Source: Hericium rajendrae (lineage: Eukaryota > Basidiomycota > Agaricomycetes > Russulales > Hericiaceae). From it: a DNA stretch of 64,000 nucleotides. Made by a program: the position numbers and the translations under genes. Under the pieces are notes generated by a model. It searched no databases, had not been told where the DNA came from, and worked only from the letters and a program-made list of their open reading frames with translations. The stretch is from assembly GCA_033439255.1 (NCBI GenBank), contig CM065878.1:124001-188000 (forward strand), given 5' to 3'. Within the stretch, counting starts at the first letter, position 1, and every line of letters starts with the position of its first letter. Shown piece after piece: positions 32,815 through 46,900 of the stretch.

Positions 32815-33089
32815 GATCAGCACGAAGAGCGAGTGGGTTGGGAGATGGGAAGCAGCGGGTGGAAGAGATAGCAGTGAAGAGAAAGAGGAGGAACAGGGAC
32901 ATATTTATACTACTCACGAGCAGGCGACTGCGAAATGACTTGAGGTCGACACCCGGAATGTCCGTCTGCAGCTTGCAGGAAGAAGGGTGCAAAGGTGTTG
33001 GAAATCCGCCCGGACCAACAGCCCAGACGGCAATGATCTTCAACGTGAAACGTCTACATGGGACCAGTTGTCCTGAGCAAGAACACATG

Positions 33090-33252
33090 AACAGTTGTCG
33101 CCTACACACGGCAAACAAGCGCCACATAGAACAGTTGTCGCCTATACACGGCGAACAAGCGCCACATAGAACAGTTGTCGCCTAAATGCACGGCGAACAA
33201 GCGCCACATAGACCAATTCTAGCCTATACACGGCGAATAAGCATGACGTAGA
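33090..33252. repeat. 40-bp tandem repeat, four units
   Basis: Four head-to-tail units carry the core CAGTTGTCGCCTA...CACGGCRAACAAGCGCCACATAG. The first three are nearly identical; the fourth is diverged. They lie directly upstream of the reverse transcriptase remnant. Confidence 0.85.
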
Positions 33253-34200
33253 CGACACGAGGCAGACAACCTTGCTCGCATCTTTGGAGCATGTTCAGCA
33301 TGCATTTTTTCGCCGCTTATTAGGTCTCTCCGCCCGGTCGACGCTCGCCTTCCTCTATACCAAGACAAGTTTGGAACCGCTGCGCTATCGCCGCGTGCAA
33401 CTCCTCCTCCTCCCATTCATTCACTACGCCTCGCTGCAGCCGCCGGACCACCTCGTATGCCATGCATTCCGCGCATTTCTCCACTTGGTGGCTGATGGCG
33501 TGCCCGGATGGGCTTCAGACGTTATTTATGTCCTGCACACTCTGCCTCTCCCGGTACACATCATGCTGTCCGTTATTGACAGCAAAGCAAATACCAGACA
33601 TTCTCGCACGTGTTACCGCTTCCATGCGCACACATTGGTCTGCTGTCATCAACGCTTCCCCTCGTGCGACGCTTTTGAATGGACGGACGGAGATTGTACA
33701 TCACGGTGAGTTGCCCAGCCAGCCGGTTTTCCATTTCAGGCCTTATCTCCAGGTCCGAATCCCACCACACCGACTAGCCCTCACACGCCTCCTCTTCACC
33801 GACCACCATCTGGCTTGCAAGGACCTGCGCCGTCCTTCTGCACATCAGCCTCGCATCCTGCGATGCTGACGCCTTTGTCGCTTCTGTAAAGCAGCTGTAG
33901 AATCCCCCGAACATGCCTTGTTGGAATGCTGTGCTCACCCGTCACTTTGCTCCCTCCGCACTTCCTTCCTCGAACGTGCCTCTCAGTTCCTGGGTCCAAC
34001 GCGCTCTCGTACGCTGTTCGGGTCTCACGATACACGCTCGATCACAAAGAGCCTTGTGCGCGAGCGGGGCATCCTCGACATGCTTGCGAAGTTCACCTTC
34101 GATGTGCTCGAGGTCTTTGCTGCCTCGCCCGTGTTCATTCATGCTTCTGCACAAGTTTCGCATGTGGTATGTCTCTGTTTGCTCGTGCGCTGGCCGGTCC
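33245..34200 (+). pseudogene. C-terminal remnant of a non-LTR reverse transcriptase
   Basis: The first frame (33272-33590) has the conserved post-RT pattern of fungal non-LTR elements (HVQHAFFRRLLGLSARSTLA, then SLEPLRYRRVQLLLLPF). A frameshift near 33590 moves the reading to another frame, which carries PHRLALTRLLFTDHHLACKD. After a stop it carries a CCHC knuckle, CRFC-x8-H-x4-C, at about 33876-33929. Further shifts follow. The RT catalytic domain is absent, consistent with a 5'-truncated LINE copy that has since decayed. Confidence 0.7.
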
Positions 34201-34974
34201 CTCACACTCTTGTCGTGTCTCTATGGGACGTTGTCTAGGATTGACCCGGTCTCATAGCCACGAGGTTCTCGCGCGCATGGGTTTACCCTCGCGGGAGGTT
34301 TTCCTGCCGCGGGCTCATCCCCGCTCGGTACTGACCCGGTTTTGCCATGGCGTCGGTTTTGGTCTCATCTGACGTTTTCCTTTGCATGGATCTTTCATCG
34401 GGTCGTGATTCATGTGTCTTGTGGCGGCCTGGTTTACCCACACACAGGTTTTTCCCTCAAAAAGAGATTTTCCTGGTGTGGGTTTTTCATCAGTTCACCC
34501 GCTACACTGCTCTCTCTGTTCAATTCTGTGTGTTTGTCTTTTCTACTTTGTCGTCTATGTGCGTCATCCTCGACAGCGATCGGAGTAGTTACATGACTTG
34601 AGTGTACATAGCGTAGTTTGTGCCTGACTATGTAGTATGAACACCGCTCTGTTCCGGAATGGGACCACTGCAGAATAAACCTTCCTTTCTTCCTTCCTTC
34701 ATCACTCAAGCCACGGGCTGCGGCTTTGGTATGGCCATCGACCATCTCATTGTCATGAACACTGACATGTCCTGGAACTCAGAGCAGAGTGATGCGGAGC
34801 AAGCAAATCAATACCAGTGCATTGTACTCTCATGACTGTGTTATTCGAAAGTACTCTAAGCCTATGCCGTAGGAACAAATAGCACATCATCGCAGACCGG
34901 TTGCCCATGCAGTTCACAGAAATGCAGCAGACATTGTCCAAGGGCACCAAAACCTGGCTCTTGGATCAGAAGGC
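34201..34974. other. Spacer, probable LINE 3' tail and E2 flank
   Basis: No gene seen. A short CTTCCTTTCTTCCTTCCTTC run near 34680 follows an AATAAA-like AGAATAAACC, which could mark the 3' end of the non-LTR element. The left end of E2 should lie in or before this stretch, but I could not find an inverted repeat. Confidence 0.35.
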
Positions 34975-37900
34975 TCACCGACGTGCAGCAGCCTTCTTTT
35001 TCTCCGCAGTCTCCTGTCTCTTCTTGTAAGCAGCGGCATTCTTTTCCCGTTGGGCCGTCTGCTCTGGAATGATCCTACGACAACAATGATTTTTGAATTT
35101 CCACCAGTCAATGACATGGCATACTCACATTGCCATCTTCTTAGTGGGCACCCGTGTGCGGCTGCTCCGCTTGCTGGGAGAGCCAAGCAGGGCTTCAGAC
35201 AAGGCGGCTGGAGGGGGTGCAGCCCGGGACGACTGATGCTGTGACTTTTGCTTCTCAGGTGCAGCTGGGGCATCCGATGGTGATTGTACCTTTCCCCTCT
35301 TCTCGATCTGAGCCCGAGCAGGCAGAGCCTGTTTGCGAATTCTCTTGCTGGGACCAGCAGATGGTGCAGCTGCAGGCAACATATTCTTTCCAGTGGTTTC
35401 AGAGTATGCTGTGCGAGCATTCTCTAGATCCTCCTTCATGGTAATGCATTGCGGTTCAACATACTTTCCGAGGTAACGGAACGGAATTGTAGAGTTCTGA
35501 ACATAGTCCGGGACCCCTGCATCAGGCCGACTTTCATCATCAGAGTCCGATGCACCCATCTGTGCAGTTTCAAGATCCCGGAGCAGTTGCCCATACGCCA
35601 AGGCCACCTCCATCAGTGCTGGTTTGCTCAAGATGTCTCCATCGCAATTATGCCAAGGCGTCTTGGGGTCCAATAGCCACTGTATCTCAGACTTGGGATT
35701 CACATTGGCATGAACATGGCGCGGCAACCATGGCCTTGGATAGTCAAATGTAGCCCAGTCAGGATGGTCTGGGTCTGCTGTAGTGCGATGTCCCTGCTGA
35801 AGGTATGATCAAATAACCAACATGACATATATTTTGGGACAGCGTACCCTGCACAATGAGATCTCCAGCACGAGGTCTTGATACAACTGCAGTCCAGAAA
35901 GACCGCTGAGGAAGGCAAACTTGGCTTTTTCATTTTTTGCCGAGTTTCCTGGTGTTTTCAGCGGACTGCCATCTGAGTCCAGACCGACTTGTGGATCAAT
36001 CCGAGCCTTGTTTTTGGACTTATTGTTCGAAGGCATGGTCCCCGCACGCCGTTCCCTAAGCTGTTGCAAAGCCTTAGCTTTCCCAGCATTTGTCACTCGT
36101 AGACTGGTTTCCAATGGCGTAACGTCTTCGACATCATCCACATCCTCCTCTTCAGATCCGAAAGAGCCCAGGTCGAAAAACTCTCCATGTTCGTCGTAAC
36201 CATTATGATCCTTTGTCCGAGCATTTTTGCGACCCGAGGGAATGCCAACCATCTTGACATCCTTCTCAGCTTCTGCGTCCAAGACATCCTGAGGGTTGGG
36301 CACATCCCGGTCTGCAAACCGCGCTTGAATTTCCTTCCGTCGACGAATCCGGACAGTCTTTCCTCCCCCGGTGTTGCCCTCGCTGTCGGATGGAATCTCC
36401 ATCACAGGGGTCCACTCGCCCTTCACGACGACTGCCTTGAACTCTAATACAGTGAGGCCATCGGACTCCCAGTTCTGCCAGAATTCGATGATGGGTTTGA
36501 GTTCCTGCCTATTAATGCGTGATGGATCTTCCCAAACGTATCCCGTAGGAAGGTACATCAGGTCAATGTAGTTCTCAAAGCCGTCAGCTTTTATCTTCGC
36601 CCAGGGAATTGCCGATGCCTTCGGATTGGCGCGTGCTGATTACGATTCCTTAGAATCGTTTACTCTATACCGCCTTTTCATAGTGAAAACGACACCAAAA
36701 CGATGACTATGCCCATTAGGCAGTTGGCTTATATAATCACATATCTTCAATCTAACGAGTTTGCAGGTTCAACTCCAGCTCTAGCTAAACTTTGTTGATT
36801 TAATGTAACTTGATCAGTTCACCTGTTCTCAAATGCATCTGGATCTGCTCATTTATTGCTTTCTGACAGTATTTTTTGCATCCTGATCTGTGCAGAACTC
36901 ATAGAATGCAATGAATTTCTACATTTTCCCTCTATGACACTTGAACTTGAGCTAACTCAGTCCATTCTTCACCGATTTACTCGTTCTCAAATGCGTCTAA
37001 ATCTACTCACTTATAGCTTTGCTACCATACTTCATGCATCCAAATCGGTTAAGAACTCACAGAATGCAAAGTGTTTCTTTTTTCCTCTTCTAAAATGCTT
37101 GAACCCTAGCTAACTAGGCCAATTCTCAACCAATTTACTCGTTCTAAAATGCATCAGAATCTACTTATTGATAGCTTTCTGACGGTACCTTAGGCGTTAG
37201 GATCGGTGCAAAACTCGCAGAATGCGAATTGTTTCTGCATTTTCCCCCTAGAATGCTTGAACTCCAGCTAACTTAATCAGTACTCAACCGATTCACTTGT
37301 TCTCAATTGCATCCAAATATACCAGAAAGCTGGTCTCTAACATAATTTACTGCTTATAGAAAGATACAGCCACTAAAATGATACACAGGAAACAAATGTA
37401 CATACTGTTTATTGATAAAATGAGCAAAAAATGCAATTTATCGGTAGCAGTGGGTCCTGAGACTCGGTCATGTGATCTTACAAGACCTTGTGCGGCCGAA
37501 CAAGGTCTTAGCGCCTGCTTACATAAGCATAAGTCGGTTAGAGAGCCAATACACTGTATACAGTGATTGCTTTATAGCTCTGCAACAAAGCAATCAATCG
37601 ACAAACGGTAAATTGTGTTCATATATCTTGGATTACATCTTTCCAACCCAATTTAGAATACAAAAATCGGATCACTGTAAGCAGAGATATTCTTCGATTT
37701 ATATGCTATATTAGCAAAACAGTATTGTCTCCTATCTCAACAACCAATGGTGCTATGATGTTGTACACTGTATTGTTAGAAAGCTATTGTAAATCTAAGT
37801 TCAACAAGCCCTCATACATCATGATTGATGCAGTATCAGCAGAGCTATAAAGCAAACAGTCTGCCACATCATCATAGACATATAGTCCAATAGGTCAGCA

Positions 37901-40900
37901 TTTTGTCATGCTATTTTGTTGTTTGTGGCACTATTCTAGAGCTATTGTAAATCTAATTCTGACAAGCTTTAACTCATTCTGATTGATGTGGTATTGAGAG
38001 CTCTATGGCCTGATCTCTATGCCACATCATCAGCAGAAAGTTGGTGATGGCCCCACACCATCATTGGACACCTCAGCCGCAACTCGCTGCAGATGGGAAC
38101 TGGGCGTGTCCAAGCCTTGTAGTTAGTGTGCACTACTGGTAGTGTCACACTGACTTCAAAGCTATCTGAAGAAAAGAAGAGAGAGCAGAGAGCGCAACAT
38201 CAACTACTGCTGACATAAGCTAAGCACAGCCACCAGACCTTGTGCGGCCGAACAAGGTCTGCTATTGATCATGTGATTGGCCATTAGCTTTGTTCAACAA
38301 TACAATGTTTGACATTGATCATATATTCAATCTTGAATCTTGTTTGATTAGACATACAACTAGACTACTATTATAATTGTAGATATTACAAGTATTTATA
38401 ATATAAGCATATATAATAGTGTATATCATATATTGGGCTGAGTATAATAAGATATGACAAGTGTGTACTGTATTACATACCAGATTATATATATAATAAG
38501 GTACTAAGATATATAACATAGCAAAAAATATAGAGTTATCAGAGGTAGGAGCTGAACTACTCATGATTAGATTAGATTAAATAGTGTTTTTTTATATGCT
38601 TTAGGGTTCGACACAAGTCAGAGTCACCTGTAGGTCAACACAGGTATACCCATAAAATTGACCTGCAGGTATCTAACTTGTAGATCTAGATCACCTGGTG
38701 GCTGAGACCTGTACAAATCCAGATCAAGGTTGTGCTCAAACCCATTGACCTGTGAGTGACCTGTGGGTAACCTGCTATCCAAACTTTATTTTGGTTAACA
38801 TATTATATTGCAAAGTTCAAATCTATATGTCATGATCCCTAACTAACTACATACTATATGTCATCTGCCAACACTAACTTACAGCTCCAATCACATATGC
38901 ACATTATCACTATATCTTGTCATACCCATGAAGTGTATAAAGTCTACAAGCAAGGCATGGATTCAAAAGGCTGCATGCGACATACTTGTAGCATCGACAT
39001 GGGCATGTGCATCATCAGGAAACTCTTCACTTTCCTGGCTTTACTGTTGTAGGTCTGATGTCACTGTTTGAGGCCTGATGTTACTGTTTTCAGACTGTTT
39101 TCAGACACAAGTCAGATCCAGATGTCTGAAAACAGTAATATCAGGTCCAAAACAGTAACATCAGACCTACAACAGTAAAGCCAGGAAAGTGAGAAGTTTT
39201 CTGATGATGTCGGTGGGGCAGCTTTAAGTATGTGTGTGCACATGGGCTGGCACATATGCAAGGGGAGCATATGTGGGTGCTGGTGTACTGGCATAGCTGT
39301 GGGCATGCACACACAAATGATATCACCAGCTTGGATGGAAATTGGGAATGAGACCGGGGAGGGTGCATTTTGATTGTTGAATAGCACTGATGGCATATAA
39401 AACTTGCCTCACATTGGGCTTCTGTCAGACGAATGATATGACAGCATGCATAGTGGCATGTGTGATGTCCATGGGCATGAATGCACACATGTAGTTTGAG
39501 CAATGGACTATGGGATGGTGGGGGCATGTAGTCAAAAATGTGTATGCTGGTAGGGCATGTATTGGTAGATGCACACTATCTCAGACATGCAAGGATATGC
39601 AAAGCTGTTTGTAGACAACTGCGCATTGTTGAGGCATGCTAGGCACTGCTCGGATGATCAGCAAAAAGATGTCAAGCCTTACTGTTGTAGCAACAATGCT
39701 GTAGCAACAAGACCTGACAGGCATTGTGGGCCTTGCAGTTGCAGCGCTAGACTAGCACTGTGCATGCTCTTACTGTTGTGAGTGGAAATTAAATCTCTGG
39801 TACACATGAGTGCTGGTTGTCGAAGATGGGTAAGGGCCGGTTGGCTGGTTGACCTGTTGATGAGGACAATGGGAGAAGCACAGATGGTACACGAAATATG
39901 GTGGATGATGTCAAAAAATGGTGGGATGTCATGAAACCCATCAAACATCATGAAACCTGTGGAAGAACAGTGAAAAATGAGAGCCTTGCCTGTTATCGAG
40001 TGAGACTCCTGAGATCAGTACAGTACAATGAAATAAAAGGCTTTTGGACTCACTTAGAAGCCTCTTGAATCTCCATAACACCCATCCTGCCATTGAATTG
40101 AGGAGATATGGTAAAAAGGGGAGGATTAAGATGAAGAAACAAAGAGAAGGGCATCGTAAAAGTGAGACACAACTTTCAGACCAACTGACTTGCAAGTGAC
40201 CTGTGATGTCACAGATACCTGACCTGCAGCTCCAGATCACCCAGTGGTGCAAATCTGCATGGATCCAGGTCAGCACCTTGGACAGATAGAATACCTGCAA
40301 GTTCAAATCTAGGTCACCCACGAGTGCACTTGTGTTGAACCCTAATATACTTAAAGTGATGTTTGCACAATTGATGCTCTCAGGCATTTGTATAAGTTTT
40401 TTGTTACTCTAAACCTTCATGCTAATCGACAGGCAATTTTACCAGAAAGTAGTTGCCATATTTGGTCACTAATTTCTGCCAGTATACAAAAATATGGTTT
40501 GAAGGTAAGAATTCAATTTTTATAGTATTTTATGCATGTAAAATAGAAAAATACTGACTAGATTATACATTGAAGAGATATAAGCTCTATTTAAAAAAAA
40601 AACTGGTATGATTTATGTTATTTTTTGTAAAAGTCAGAAAAAAATCCAAATATAGAAATTAAATTCTGTCTTTGGTGCTAGCAGCAATGTATACAAATCA
40701 ATAGAAGGTGCACAGACTAACAGGAAATGTATGAGGTAGTAGAAGCATACATAAGTTTGTTGTGATGCTCATAGGTTGATACATGTGTAAGCTAATCAAC
40801 AAAAGTATGCATAGGTCAAAAAATGTGAGCCAAGAGTGCATATATGAGTTGGTGTAGTGTGTATCATCTGAAAAATTGAAATTTCATATAGCCCAGTATT

Positions 40901-43900
40901 GATCTATATGTTTTATCATAGCACTATAAGGTCTATCACTATTTATGCCACCACAGTTCTCAACTATGTAAGACTATGAGGCCTATCATAGCTATCATAA
41001 CAGTAGTTGGACACTATATAGTGCTACATATTTCTGAAAGATAGCTGTAGTTGTTGTACAAATCATATAAATTCAAAGGCTTGCTCTGATCTATATGATC
41101 CCTACTATGATCCTTGCTATTAGTACTGTCTCAGATCAATCAGATACAAGAGATATAAAGCCAAAATCAATTATATTTCATACAGCTACTAGTACAATCA
41201 AGTATATTACAAGTTCAAACAGTGCACACATGCACAATGGTACACATCATGTACAGGTAGAGCTATGTGCAGGCATGTGTGCACTGGTAAGGCACAACAA
41301 AAGTACATATGTGCATAAGGCACTAGGTTCATGCATCAGGAAGGTTGACAACTTTCTGATTGACCTGACAATTTCTAACCCTACTGACAGCTCCTGATTG
41401 ACCTGATCCACCTGAAAGCAATCTTAACAGGCAAATATCTGATCAAACTTTTACATTTAAGTAAAGAGATTTATTGTCAGATATATAAGTTTGTAATCTC
41501 TAACTAATAGATATAACAAAATTTCTGATATCTGAAATTACGATTCCTTAGAATCGTTTACTCTATACCGCCTTTTCATAGTGAAAACGACACCAAAACG
41601 ATGACTATGCCCATTAGGCAGTTGGCTTATATAATCACATATCTTCAATCTAACGAGTTTGCAGGTTCAACTCCAGCTCTGGCCAAACTTTCTTGATTTA
41701 ATGTAACTTGATCAGTTCTCAACCAATTCACCTGTTCTCAAATGCATCTGGATCTGCTCATTTATTGCTTTCTGATAGTATTTTTTGCACCCTGATCTGT
41801 GCAGAACTCATAGAATGCAATGAATTTCTACATTTTCCCTCTATGACACTTGAACTTGAGCTAACTCAGTCCATTCTTCACCGATTTACTCGTTCTCAAA
41901 TGCGTCTAAATCTACTCACTTATAGCTTTGCTACCATACTTCATGCATCCAAATCGGTTAAGAACTCACAGAATGCAAAGTGTTTCTTTTTTCCTCTTCT
42001 AAAATGCTTGAACCCTAGCTAACTAGGCCAATTCTCAACCAATTTACTCGTTCTAAAATGCATCAGAATCTACTTATTGATAGCTTTCTGACGGTACCTT
42101 AGGCGTTAGGATCGGTGCAAAACTCGCAGAATGCAAATTGTTTCTACATTTTCCCCCTAGAATGCTTGAACTCCAGCTAACTTAATCAGTACTCAACTGA
42201 TTCACTTGTTCTCAAATGCATCCAAATATACCAGAAAGCTGGTCTCTAACACAATTTACTGCTTATAGAAAGATACAGCCACTAAAATGATACACAGGAA
42301 ACAAATGTACATACTGCTTATTGATAAAATGAGCAAAAAATGCAATTTATCGGTAGCAGTGGGTCCTGAGAGTCGGTCATGTGATCCTACAAGACCTTGT
42401 GCGGCCGAACAAGGTCTTAGCGCCCGCTTACATAAGCATAAGTTGCCTACAGAGCCAATACACTGTATACAGTGATTGCTTTATAGCTCTGCAACGAAGC
42501 AATCAATCGACAAACGGTAAATTGTGTTCAAATACGTTTGATCACATCTTTCCAACCCAATTTAGAATATGAAAATCGGATCACTCCAAGCAGAGATATT
42601 TCTCGATTTATGTGCCACATCAGCAAAAGAGTATTGTCTCCTATCTCAACAACAAGTGGTGCTATAATGTTGTAAACTATACTGTTAGAAAGCTACTGTA
42701 AATCCAATTTCAATAAGCCCTCATACATTATGATTGATGCAGTATCAGCAGAGCTATAAAGCAATTAGTCTGCCACATCATCACGGACATATAGTTCAAT
42801 AGATCAGCATTTTGCCATGCTATCTTGCTGTTTATGGCACTATTCTAAAGCTATTCTAAATCTGATTCCAACAAGCTTTCACTCATTCTGATTCATGTGG
42901 TATTGAGAGGGCCATGGTGCAATCTCTATGCCACATCATCAGAAGAGATCCAAAAAGTTGGTGATGGCCCTACACCATCATTGGACACCTCAGCGCAACT
43001 CACTGTAGATGGGAACTGGGCGTGTCCAAGCCTTGTAGTTAGTGTGCACTACTGGTAGTATCACACTGACTTCAAAGCTATCTGAAGAAAAGAAGAGAAA
43101 GCAGAGAGCGCAACATCAACTACTGCTGACATAAGCTAAGCACAGCCACCAGACCTTGTGCGGCCGAACAAGGTCTGCTATTGATCACGTGATTGGTCAT
43201 TAGCTTTGTTCAACAATACAATGTTTGACATTGATCATATATTCAATCTTGAATCTTGTTTGATTTGTAGATATTACAAGTATTTATAATATAAGCATAT
43301 ATAATAGTGTATATCATATATCGAGCTGATTATAATAAGATATGACAAGTGTGTACTGTATTACATACCAGATTATATATATAATCAGGTACTAAGATAT
43401 ATAACATAGCAGAAAATGTAGAGTTATCAGAGGTAGGAGCTGAACTACTCATGATTAGATTAGATTAAATAGTGTTTTTTTATATGCTTTAGGGTTCGAC
43501 ACGAGTCAGAGTCACCTGTAGATCAACATGGGTATACCCACAAAATTGACCTGCAGGTATCTAACTTGTAGATCCAGATCACCTGGTGGCTGAGACCTAT
43601 ACAAATCCAGATCAAGGTTGTGCTCAAACTCATTGACCTGTGAGTGACCTGTGGGTAACCTGCTATCCAAACTTTATTTTGGTTAACATATTATATTGCA
43701 AAGTTCAAATCTATATGTCATGATCCCTAACTAACTACATACTATATGTCATCTGCCAACACTAACTTACAGCTTCAATCACATATGCCCATTATCACTA
43801 TATCTTGTCATACCCATGAAGTGTATAAAGTCTACAAGCAAGGCATGGATTCAAAAGGCTGCATGCGACATACTTGTGGCATCGACATGGGCATGTGCAT

Positions 43901-46900
43901 GCCGGTGGGGCAGCTTTGAGTATGTGTGTGCACATGAGCTGGCACATGTGCAAGGGGAGCATATGTGGGTGCTGGTGTACTGGCATAGCTGTGGGCATGC
44001 ACACACAAATGATAATCACCAGCTTGGATGAAAATTGGGAATGAGACCGGGAGGGTGCATTTTGATTGTTGAATAGCACTAATGGCATATAAAACTTGCC
44101 TCACATTGGGCTTCTGTCAGACGAATGATATGACAGCATGCATAGTGGCATGTGTGATGTCCATGGGCATGAATGCACACATGTAGTTTGAGCAATGGAC
44201 TATGGGATGGTGGGGGCATGCAGTCAAAAATGTGTATGCTGGCAGGGCATGTATTGGTAGATGCACACTGTCTCAGACATGCAAGGATATGCAAAGCTGT
44301 TTGTAGACAACTGCGTATTGTTGAGGCATGCTAGACACTGCTCAGATGATCAGCAAAAAGATGTCAAGCCTTGCTGTTGTAGCAACAATGCTGTAGCAAC
44401 AAGACCTGACAGGCATTGTGGGCCTTGCAGTTGCAGCGCTAGACTGGCACTGTGCATGCTCTTACTGTTGTGAGTGGGAATTAAATTTCTGGTGCACATG
44501 AGTGCTGGTTGTCGAAGATGGGTGAGGGCCGGTTGGCTGGTTGACCTGTTGATGAGGACGATGGGAGAAGCACAGATGGTACACGAAATATGGTGGATGA
44601 TGTCAAAAAATGGTGGAATGTCATGAAACTCATCAAACATCATGAAACCTGTCGAAGAACAGTGAAAAATGAGAGCCTTGCCTGTTATCGAGTGAGACTC
44701 CTGAGATCAGCACAGTACAATGAAATAAAAGGCTTTTGGACTCACCTAGAAGCCTCTCGAATCTCCATAACACCCATCCTGCCATTGAATTGAGGAGATA
44801 TGGTGAAAAGGGAAGGATTAAGATGAAAAAACAAAGAGGAGGGCATCGTAAAAGTGAGATACAACTTTAAGACCAACTGACTTGCAAGTGATCTGTGATG
44901 TCACAGATACCTGACCTGCAGCTCCAGATCACCCAGTGGTGCAAATCTGCATGGATCCAGGTCAGCACCTTGGACAGATTGAATACCTGCAAGTTCAGAT
45001 CTAAGTCACCCACGAGTGCACTTGTGTTGAACCCTAATATACTTAAAGTGATGTTTGCACAATTGATGCTCTCAGGCATTTGTATAAGTTTTTTGTTACT
45101 CTAAACCTTCATGCTAATCGACAGGCAATTTTACCAGAAAGTAGTTGCCATATTTGGTCACTAATTTCTGCCAGTATACAAAATATGATTTGAAGGTAAG
45201 AATTCAATTTTTATAGTATTTTATGCATGTAAAATAGAAAAATACTGACTAGATTATACATTGAAGAGATATAAGCTCTATTAAAAAAAAAAACTGATAT
45301 GATTTATGTTATTTTTTGTAAAAGTCAGAAAAAAAAATCCAAATATAGAAATTAAATTCTGCCTTTGGTGCTAGCAGCAATGCATACAAATCAATAGAAG
45401 GTACACAGGCTAACAGAAAATGTATGAGGTAGTAGAAGCATACATAAGTTTGTTGTGATGCTCATAGGTTGATACATGTGTAAGCTAATCAACAAAAGTA
45501 TGCATAGGTCAAAAAATGTGAGCCAAGAGTGCATATATGAGTTGGTGTAGTGTGTATCATCTGAAAAATTGAAATTTCATATAGCCCAGTATTGATCTAT
45601 ATGTTTTATCATAGCACTATAAGGTCTATCACTATTTATGCCACCACAGTTCTCAACTATGTAAGACTATGAGGCCTATCATAGCTATCATAACAGTAGT
45701 TGGACACTATATAGTGCTACATGTTTCTGAAGGATAGCTATAGTTGTTGTACAAATCATATAAATTCAAAGGCTTGCTCTGATCTATATGGTCCCTACTA
45801 TGATCTCTGCTATTAGTACTGTCTCAGATCAATCAGGTACAAGAGATATAAAGCCAAAATCAATTATATTTCATATAGCTACTAGTACAATCAAGTATAT
45901 TACAAGTTCAAACAGTGCACACATGCACAATGGTACACATCATGTACAGGTAGAGCTATGTGCAGGCATGTGTGCACTGGTAAGGCACAACAAAAGTACA
46001 TATGTGCATAAGGCACTAGGTTCATGCACAAGGCATGATAAGTGTCATAGCTGTGCAGGAGGTCCAGTGGCCATGCTCACCAATGTTAAGCTGTAGTGGG
46101 CCTATATATAAGATGCAATGTGCAGTGAGGATGTGTGAGATATTGAGAGCCATGCATGAGGCATAGAGGGTGAGCATAAGGCATACAGGCCCATATGTAA
46201 GGCTGCTACTAGCTTGTACAGGAGATCAACAGGGTGTGGTGGCCATGCACAGGATGCTGCAAGCATGTGCAGAGTGTCAAGATGCTGTGGGCCTGTACAT
46301 GAAGTACAGTAAGCATCTATAGGATGGTGGCTTGTATGCAAGATGTAGTGTAGCATGATGAGCATGCATAAGGCACTAAGCCTATGCATGGCTTGGTATG
46401 TCTGTGTATGAGGCATGAGGCACAAGGTACAGGCAGGTGACACACCTGCACATAGCAACACACAATGCATGTATATAGTTATGCTGGCTGACATGCTCAC
46501 ATTCAGCTGTAGTCATCTCTAAGCTGTCACTGGCCCATCCACAAGGTACATCGAGATGTGGTAGATCAGCATAGGGTGTGACCAGTGAACATGAGGCATA
46601 GTGAGCTGGCATGAGGTGTAGCAGGCATGCATGAGGCACTGGCCCCAGCACAATGCTACATGCCAAGTATAAGACATGAGGTACAGGCCTGCATGCAAGA
46701 TGTCAGTATACCTGTACATGGCCATACATGATGGTAATTTATATAGCTTCATTGATGATAAAAAAAAAGGAATCGTTTTGCCATGCACAGCATTGGCCCT
46801 CTTCCACCAAGTTTTCTAAATCTGAGAGTGTCTGACCTGAGAATTTTTTCAAATCTGGAGGTCAAATATCTGAAAATTATCTGCAACTGTCTGAGAGCAT

